The notes beneath the pieces are model-generated. The model saw nothing but the letters and a program-made list of their open reading frames with translations. It was not told the DNA's origin and did no database searches. A program made the position numbers and the translations under genes. A stretch of 64,000 nucleotides of DNA. It comes from Hortaea werneckii. Taxonomy: Eukaryota; Ascomycota; Dothideomycetes; Mycosphaerellales; Teratosphaeriaceae. Location: positions 186,001 through 250,000 of the forward strand of contig JBAOKB010000168.1 in NCBI GenBank assembly GCA_037044905.1, read 5' to 3'. Positions 57,151-64,000 of the stretch are shown here, in pieces; within the stretch, counting starts at the first letter, position 1, and each line of letters starts with the position of its first letter.

Positions 57151-60100
57151 TCACAGCAGGCAAACAATCCCCTGCATGTCTGATATCGCCACAGAGGCAA
57201 AGCTCGTTGGGAACAAAGCACTACAGGCCTAGCTGCCGATGGTGGTGTGGATACGGCGGAGGGAGCCTCATCACTACTTGAGGCATCCAGACAAGCCTGC
57301 CTCACTCTTGACAAGCGCAAGCAGGTCCAAGAGCATCGAGCTCCTCAGTAAGATGCTGAAGGGGCTGCGTGGACTGTAGAACGACCCTTCGTGCGCCGGC
57401 AGCAACACGACAATGGCGGACCTCCGACGCGCTCCTCAAGCACCAGCCTCCAACTCCAGCGACGCCCACCAGCCATGGCTGAGTGGATCAGTCTTGTAGG
57501 AGCAGCAAGCAAAACCAGGACTTGGAAGAAAGAGGCGGTAATGGAAGACCACGCGCATGGGCTCGCCGGTGCGGCACTGCCATCCTGAAACTGGCCGACT
57601 TCTCTTGAAGCCATAGGAACGAGCCATTAGCAAGCCCTCCTACCGACAAATGCTGGAAGAGCCCAACGAGCATCAAGCCCGGGGCGCGATAGCCTGACCG
57701 GGAAACACGGGGTTTAGAGAGAAGATCCGCTCTCCTCGCCAGACGCAGGAGCGGAGGACCATCGACCGCGGTCCACCTACCAAACATACTTCAATACCCC
57801 GAATAACGCATGGCATAGCGGCATGGCCTTCGAAGCCGAAGCGTATAGGCCGGACAGTCGGGCTGGAAAGGGATATCCTGGAGGCACCTCCGCGGGCGAC
57901 CTTACTCTTTGAGGGCGAGGAACCACGGCATGGCCACAAGGGATATCCGCATTCTGCAAGATAGAAAGGGCTGGCCTAAAGCAAAGACAGCAGTCGCAGT
58001 CGACGAAGAGACACCACGGGATAGCAGGGACATCTCGAGCTGCTGCTTTGCATAGTGAGATATACGTCTCCTCCACGCCCTCTGTGTCGAAGGCGCTTGG
58101 TGAAGATGTTGTCGAAGCCAAAGAACTCATGGATGCCGAGTTGATCGCTGTTGGAGGTCCGATATACTTCGTGTCTTCCTGTGGTCCCTGGAGCTCTGCG
58201 AACGCCCCGTTCCTTGGCCGTCGTGGAAGACCATGGTATGCGATTTCAGTCACGCCAGGATCTCAATCATTTGAACAGCCTGGCACAGGCTGATGTTTCA
58301 CGAATTGGATCCAACTGGTTCAATATGCCATGACCTGCTTCCCTTCGACCGCGGTTGTCGTCCCTTCGCAACCCAGCAAATGTACAGAGCCGCAATATAG
58401 GTCTTCTCTGGATCTCTATGGACCGGTATCTGTACGCCGGAAGTATGGCAGTCCTGGACTTATATAGCACAGCCGTGGCAATTCAGACTGCAGCAGTCTG
58501 CTTGCCGGGCACAGAGTATACAAGAATGTACGTATGAAGTTCTTGGTCTTGTATGGCCTCCGATGTCGATAGGGACCTGAGAGTAGATGTGACACCAGGA
58601 TATCATCAAGACGACACTTCGCTGGATTTCTGGCCCAAGTATACCGCCGTGAGGGCTCTCTGGCCTTTGCGAGAGCCCACTGTGTCCAAAGCAATGTCGT
58701 GTGTTGAGCCAGTCCAGGAATCATTGCTCTGGAGAATGCGTGTCATGTCCCGAGGCGCCCATTTATCTTCCTTTCTATCCGGACAATCCTCGAGAACTGC
58801 GGAAGAGATCCTTGGCCGTCTACCTCCTGAGACTTCCCAATGAGGCGAGGAAAAGTCGTAATTCAGCTTTGCCGCTTGATGTTCCCATAGGATGCTGGCC
58901 CGCGAATGTCTTCTGCAGCAGCAGTCACGCCGCTGTCCGAGAAACACCTGCACATTGTCCTAGAGCGTCGGTTGTTGTCTCGCGGTCCAACGGTATCATC
59001 GTCTCCCTCTTGTGCCGAGACCTTGCGGTACAGACCATGGAGGTAGCCGCGCCAATCTACACTCCCAGAAAGTGTCTCTGCCGGTCTGCGAAAGACACGC
59101 TGTAACCGAGCGCGCAATACCAATCCAATACCGGAGCTACCCTCTTTACGCTCTTCTCCGCTTCTGAGTGTCTGGGGCACTTTTCACGCATCTGTCCCTG
59201 TGCTCGAGGCTATTTCGTCTGTCGGATCGTGAAGAGCGCTGAGACAAAGCTCTTGGATGCTCAAGTCTGTCGACTCGTAGATAGCGTCGTTGGCGCGCTG
59301 CTCGTGGTGCATGGCAGTGCGAAGGTAGGGCGGGAGCAGGTGGAATCTGACAGACGGGTCCGTCGATGCGATTTTTACAAGCCGCTGCTCGATAAGAGCA
59401 TCATGGAGTCTACTGAGAAGATGCAGTGGAAGAAAGTGCGGTTGTCAAACCAACAAAGCGGGCCTCGGGCAAGAGTACGCCGCTCGGGCGTGGCTCGCGC
59501 CCGGTTGCTCGAGGGCCACGATGGACGGCAGCAACACATTTCGAAGCTCTCAAGTATTGCTGAGAAGCAACTCATAGCTTCATTGACGCGTCTCAAAGCC
59601 TGCACAAAATGACTTACCTCCACTGGAGTCACTATGGGTAAATTCGGGCCCAGAACATGGGAGACAGCTAGCCATCTTTGACAACGATATGGGAACGACA
59701 GCTCCCATAACCCCCAAGATGTCATCAGCATTCTCTCCAAAGAGCTCACAAAGAGCTCAACTATCTCGCTGTTGCTCGTTGGACACACCTACCTCACATG
59801 AACCCAAGGGGAAGGGCCACCCACCGCGGCCCATACTTCCACAGCGGGGGCTTTCCCCGTCGGCGGTTCTTGGCCCAAAACGCCCGACGAGCAAGAGCGA
59901 GTGAAGTCCAAATTACCTCTGCCGTGCCTGCGGGAGCTAAATATTGGCTCATCGCTGACCCATGTCGCTGTGGCTTGTAGCCATGCTGCCACGGTAACCA
60001 ATGAGAGCGGGCGCTCTCGGTGCTGTGAGGCGCAGTTGTCTCTACGGTTTCTGCACGGAGGGTTCATGGCGACATGGATCTGAGGGCGTTCGCGCTCGCT

Positions 60101-61456
60101 GTTTACGTGTTGGCGAGGTTTTACGCCTGAGTGTAGAGCTCAGATCCATTTTCTGCAATTTGCACAGGCTTTGTTGGAATGGCACGGCGATATGATGGCA
60201 TTTGAGCGAGGAAGTTGCTTCTTTATATGCTTCTAGCACGTCTGCTTGGTGCTACGCGTACAATAATTTTTCCAATTGCAGAGAGCAGGCAATGATCTTT
60301 CACGAGATGAGACCAAGGACTCAGTTTGCGATGATGTAAAACGCTACACCATCAAGACAGGCTCCAAACCATATTGAGGCTGATCCCAACGAAGACCTGT
60401 ACCTTCTGCAAAGCAATGGGACTGGAGGTGGGTATTCGAGGATTGCTTCCCTGTCTCGAAGATTTACGGAGGGCAAAATAAACGGAGCGGATCCTCGAGC
60501 CCGAAGGATGTTCGAGGATAGAGGGTTTATATGACGGTCTTTGTTCTAGGTAGATGGAGAAATCATGGTGTTTATCAGTGCAAAGAGAATTCCAACTAGG
60601 CCCCTTGCTTGAAGCCAAAACGGGAAGATGGATCACTTGGGGCTTCGAGCATGAGGTACCGTGTAAAAGGAGGATTTTCAAGGAGCGAGGGCATAAGCAT
60701 GAATATTCGCCAACCTGTAGCATGACTTGTCTAAGACATCATGATACGGAGATGACGGCTCGCGATCGTTGCGCTGTCACTGTCACATCTAAACTTTTCA
60801 AAGCTGCCTGTGCTCCGCGTGCCTCCGCTTCCACACTGCGATTGCCATACACGCCCGGGACCGATAGTACTAGTACGGTCCAAAAATGCCATTCGATTCT
60901 CTGCCACCAAATGTCACCGTCAAATCACAGTAGAAGCAATCGTATCCCACCGACACTTGTACGACACCCGGCAAACCGATGACGTCCCGGGCATTTCTCG
61001 GCTCCGAAATACACTCCACGCCTGGGCTCCACCCACAGCCGTTCTCGCCGTTCTGGCCGTCCTCCGTCCTCCGTCCCGTCGGTGGCCCATCGCCCTCCAA
61101 AAATCTAAGCCGCTCACGCGACCGCCGAGAACGCAAATGGTGTGCAGACTAGGAACATTTCATCTCCTTCACACCACGAAGAACTTCCCAAGCGCCCCAA
61201 CCATCATGGACTGCACCCTGTGGCATCTCGCATTATAGCCTAGATTCCCGGAAAAAAAGGAGAGATCTGCTTCCCAGGCCTTTTCTAGACTCCTGCGCAG
61301 CCGCTAGCGCCCACGCCACGCCACTGGACGCAATTCGATAGCCACGGAGCAGGCAGAGTCCGGAACGGAGTCCAGCAGTGACGTCTTCTTCCAATCCGAG
61401 GAAGCGGACTAATTTCCTGACTACGGGGCCACAGAGCGAGAGAGAGAAGGCGACAT
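57151..61456. other. Intergenic region with only fragmentary ORFs
   Basis: About 4.3 kb has no recognised gene. Both strands carry frames of 60-160 codons (for example minus 57777-58253 and 59375-59788; plus 58553-58843, 58701-59105 and 59229-59612). None has a clear start, stop, intron and conserved-motif set. Base composition is like the neighbouring genes rather than AT-rich, so strong RIP is not apparent. It may be a decayed gene, a lineage-specific multi-exon gene with consensus errors, or a long promoter region. Confidence 0.4.
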
Positions 61457-62908
61457 ATGATCTTCGCGCCTATTCCCATTCCCTCGAAACGGGGTGGGAG
61501 AAGAAAGGAGATGTCGGCGACCGAGGCCATCTTCGCCCCCATTGCCCAGCACCGTGTCACTGCGCGCCAGCCGGAGACTTCCAAGGACGATGTTGACAGC
61601 AACCGGTGCGCGGCGTTGCACAACACGCTGCTACTGTACGGATGGGTGGTGAGCGGGAAGAAGATCTTCGAGATGAAGAAGGAGAGCTGGTGGTCGCGGA
61701 ACGGGAATGATGAGCTCAAGCAGATCCTGCGTCCGGGCTCGTGAGGTATCTGAGCAGAGTTTTCGATGTGCCTGGTCATTCCTTGTTTTACCATGTGACT
61801 GGACTGGCGACCCCGAAGGAGATGCTGGAGCTGGGCGATGTTCTCCAAGACGAAGACCATGAGCAGCGACGTATGGAGAAGCACCGCTTCGTCGTGCTCT
61901 ACAAGTCCTCCAAAGAACTTGTCTCCCACCCGGCAGGATTAGTCTACGACCAGCAGACCCATCGGGCACTCCTCATGCCGACATACAACCACGTTTTTGA
62001 CCTCACCAACCCGGACCTCCCCTGGCAAACTCTGGAGGGAGTTTTGAGCGCCTGGATCGACATGGTGGAAGTGGAGAAAGCCGTAGCAATTCCAGACAGC
62101 GTCGGCAAAGACGCCGCCACGCCACGAACAGGTCTCCTCCGCTTCAACACCCGACCCTGGATCCTGGAACCCTACACCCTCGGCGACCTGCACGCCTGCA
62201 TCGACGTCTGGAAAAAACTCGTCCTCGCAATCGAAAAACGCGCGGGGCTCCAACAACTCCCTGACGACCCCGAAGCCGAACCCCTCTGCTCCCGCTCCGC
62301 CCTAACCGCCGCCGGCATCCCGCGAGGATTCGCCTACGACCTCCTCTCGCACGCCCAACACAGCCAAGTCTGGTTCGTCGCACCAGGGATCCGGCTCCCC
62401 AAAGTCGAAGAATTCCTCCGCCAACCCTTCAAACACATCCTACAGGAATACCCCAAGGAGACCGAAGGCATGAAAATGCCTTTCCTCTTCTTACCCTGCG
62501 CGGGCACCGTCAGCGCGAAAGACGCCAAAGTTCCGCTGGCCCTTCAGCACCGTGGAATCCGTGCCGTGCGGGCTGTACCTGGACGCCTTCCCCAACGCAC
62601 AGAACCCGTTCGAAGACGCGTGTCGGCTCGTGCTGCCCATCAAGCTGGGCAGTAACCGGTACGCGCGCACATCGGATTTCCGCCCCATCTTGCGCAGCCA
62701 TAGCGATCTGTACCAGATCGGCGTCAACCCCTTCGTGATGCGGCATGGGCCCAAGCTGGTCGCGATCCTGGAGAACTGGCTCGAGAATGTCCAGAGTGGC
62801 CATTGGACCGTCAATGCGCAGGGCGTGGCGGGCGATGTTGAGACGTGGAAGCAGGCTGATACGCGGCAGTTTTGGTGGCGGTATCAGAGTGCGCATTTGT
62901 CTATTTAG
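61457..62908 (+). CDS. Unrecognised fungal protein, about 480 residues, two apparent frameshifts
   Basis: Reading from the ATG at 61457 gives MIFAPIPIPSKRGGRRKEMS, then CAALHNTLLLYGWVVSGKKI and ELKQILRPG. Near 61738 one missing base moves the reading to LVRYLSRVFDVPGHSLFYHV, followed by a long continuous segment (HRFVVLYKSSKELVSHPAG, PTYNHVFDLTNPDLPWQTLE, FNTRPWILEPYTLGDLH, AYDLLSHAQHSQVWFVAPG). Near 62530 a second shift (one extra or two missing bases) leads to FRWPFSTVESVPCGLYLDAF and a stop at 62908. Codon bias and composition are protein-like throughout. I recognise no domain, signal peptide or membrane span. A GTG-started upstream extension to 61378 is less likely. A single intact gene with consensus errors is my preferred view; a decaying gene is the alternative. 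Confidence 0.6.
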
Positions 62909-63713
62909 AGAGGGGAAGGGGAATTCCTTGGTTTGGGATGGGTTGGGGGTGTGGTGTGGGGGGTTTTGTGTGACATGGGTGTGGGGGAAGGAGTTTTGTT
63001 CCAGTTTCGTTGTCGGGATTTGGTTGTCTGGCATTTTGCGGTTGTTGTAGGGAAGGACTCTATATGGAAGTGTGGCTTTTCTGAACGCGCAGCGATGGCG
63101 TTTGGGCTTTTGGGGAGGGAAGGTGAAGTTTATAACGCTATTGCTTGTTGTATATATGCTAATCTAAATCAAACTCGCTCGTTCTTTATATGAGGCAGGC
63201 GCTACTTTCATCTGGATTACTACGTTCTAGGCTCAGGGATTCTGGGTAATGTTCCCCGGTCTGTTTGGTCTGCCTTTTCGGTTCAACTATAGGTAGGAAC
63301 TTCACCTAGATGAGCTTCGCGCAGAAAGGTCATTTTACTGACGAGTGCAAAGACTTGCCTATTAAAACAGTTGACATGAAACACAGAAGACATATGCTGT
63401 CGCTCTACAAACTTGAATGCTGTGACAGAAGTCACCGATTGCGTCGCAGTCCCGGAGCTATGCTGTTTGGTGCGTTCTAAGAAGTCCAAACAGCCAGGTA
63501 GATGAGCAAGGAGGATGACCAAAGGGCATTGCCGACCGACAAATGAGCCAGTGTTAGATTAGGCGGAGCTAATGAACCGTAAAGCAATCCATCCATCTGT
63601 CCGGAAAAACACCACGCTCCCGATCCCAAGTTCGAAGTCCTCCGCAAGGCCGCAAGGCGTACAAAGAAGAATCACTGAAACAGAAACCCAACACAAAAGG
63701 AAAGCGAAAGCTC
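62909..63713. other. Convergent intergenic region
   Basis: About 0.8 kb between two 3' ends, G/T-rich at its start. No gene was recognised. Confidence 0.4.
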
Positions 63714-64000
63714 TCAAGAGAAGAAGACAGCCTTCCGATCCAACGGCCGCCCATCCCGTCCAATCCCCTCCCGTCCAAACCGTTCCTCCATGAACATCCT
63801 CCTCGCCTCATCGAACCCAACCTTGCGCACCTTCATGATCCGATGGACTTCCTGGCGCGCCTGCTCGTCCAGGCCGCGCCGACTATCGCCGGCCTCGATG
63901 TTCTCGGCCAGGTTGAAGTTGGAGCTGTGCAGGCCGGCCTCGGCGTCTTCGGCGAAAGTGGAGGAGGTGGGTAGGCGCACGTAGCGTACGGAGTTGATCG
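63714..64000 (-). CDS. C-terminal part of a conserved small fungal protein (5' end outside window)
   Basis: The frame is open from the right edge to the stop at 63714. It reads LPTSSTFAEDAEAGLHSSNF, NLAENIEAGDSRRGLDEQAR, QEVHRIMKVRKVGFDEARRM and RDGRPLDRKAVFFS. The D-SR-GLDE…I-RIMK…VGFDEAR…GRP-D-K-V-FS pattern is, from memory, a widely conserved ascomycete protein of unknown function with this same C-terminal end. No upstream exon can be seen. Confidence 0.6.
   Translation of the reverse strand, partial: INSVRYVRLPTSSTFAEDAEAGLHSSNFNLAENIEAGDSRRGLDEQARQEVHRIMKVRKVGFDEARRMFMEERFGREGIGRDGRPLDRKAVFFS

Noticed and set aside
1..64000. CRISPR arrays, operons, bacterial promoters or insertion sequences
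   Set aside because: The window is clearly fungal nuclear DNA with spliceosomal introns. No regularly spaced repeats or transposase genes were found.

Overview
The window is nuclear DNA of a filamentous ascomycete (Pezizomycotina). Gene content and protein style suggest a Dothideomycete, but that class-level placement is inference. The evidence is: short GT-AG introns of about 50-90 nt with CTAAC/CTGAC-like branch sites, dense mostly single-copy housekeeping genes, divergent promoters of 0.3-2 kb, and fungal families such as Cut12, Mmm1, MATH-MORN-RING and GCN2. I see no bacterial, viral, CRISPR or clear transposon feature.

Layout: S41-peptidase-like tail (3-490, +); MATH/USP-like/MORN/RING protein (1082-4015, -); deoxyhypusine synthase (4886-6081, -); SNT1-like double-SANT corepressor (7940-14443, +); small Myb-like acidic protein (14719-15436, -); class V myosin (15929-20822, -); Cut12-like spindle pole body protein (21687-23594, -); GCN2 eIF2alpha kinase (23988-28668, +); ribosomal protein eL41 (29009-29141, -); FHA-domain kinase (29566-31824, +); RAD14/XPA (32115-33239, -); VPS45 (33619-35501, +); HCM1/Sep1-like forkhead factor (36462-38861, +); BAR-domain protein (40570-42090, -); ribosomal protein uL2 (43923-44839, -); WHIM1-type chromatin protein (46356-48509, +); a short-chain dehydrogenase with a foreign tail (49395-51205, -); MMM1 of the ERMES complex (about 51895-54097, +); a gene-poor, homopolymer-rich stretch (54098-61456); an unrecognised protein gene (61457-62908, +); and the 3' end of a conserved small fungal protein (63714-64000, -).

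The most interesting object is at 49.5-54.1 kb. The 3' coding end of MMM1 and the 3' coding end of the neighbouring, divergently transcribed dehydrogenase gene are copies of each other. They form an inverted repeat with arms of about 0.7 kb around a core of about 3.2 kb. The two arms differ mainly at silent positions, so both tails look protein-coding and constrained.

A second window-wide pattern concerns frameshifts. Many otherwise well-conserved genes need a single missing base restored to read through, and nearly every shift has the same sign. After restoring the bases, gene lengths become multiples of three and conserved motifs join. Unpolished long-read consensus errors are the simplest explanation, so apparent pseudogenes here should not be taken at face value.
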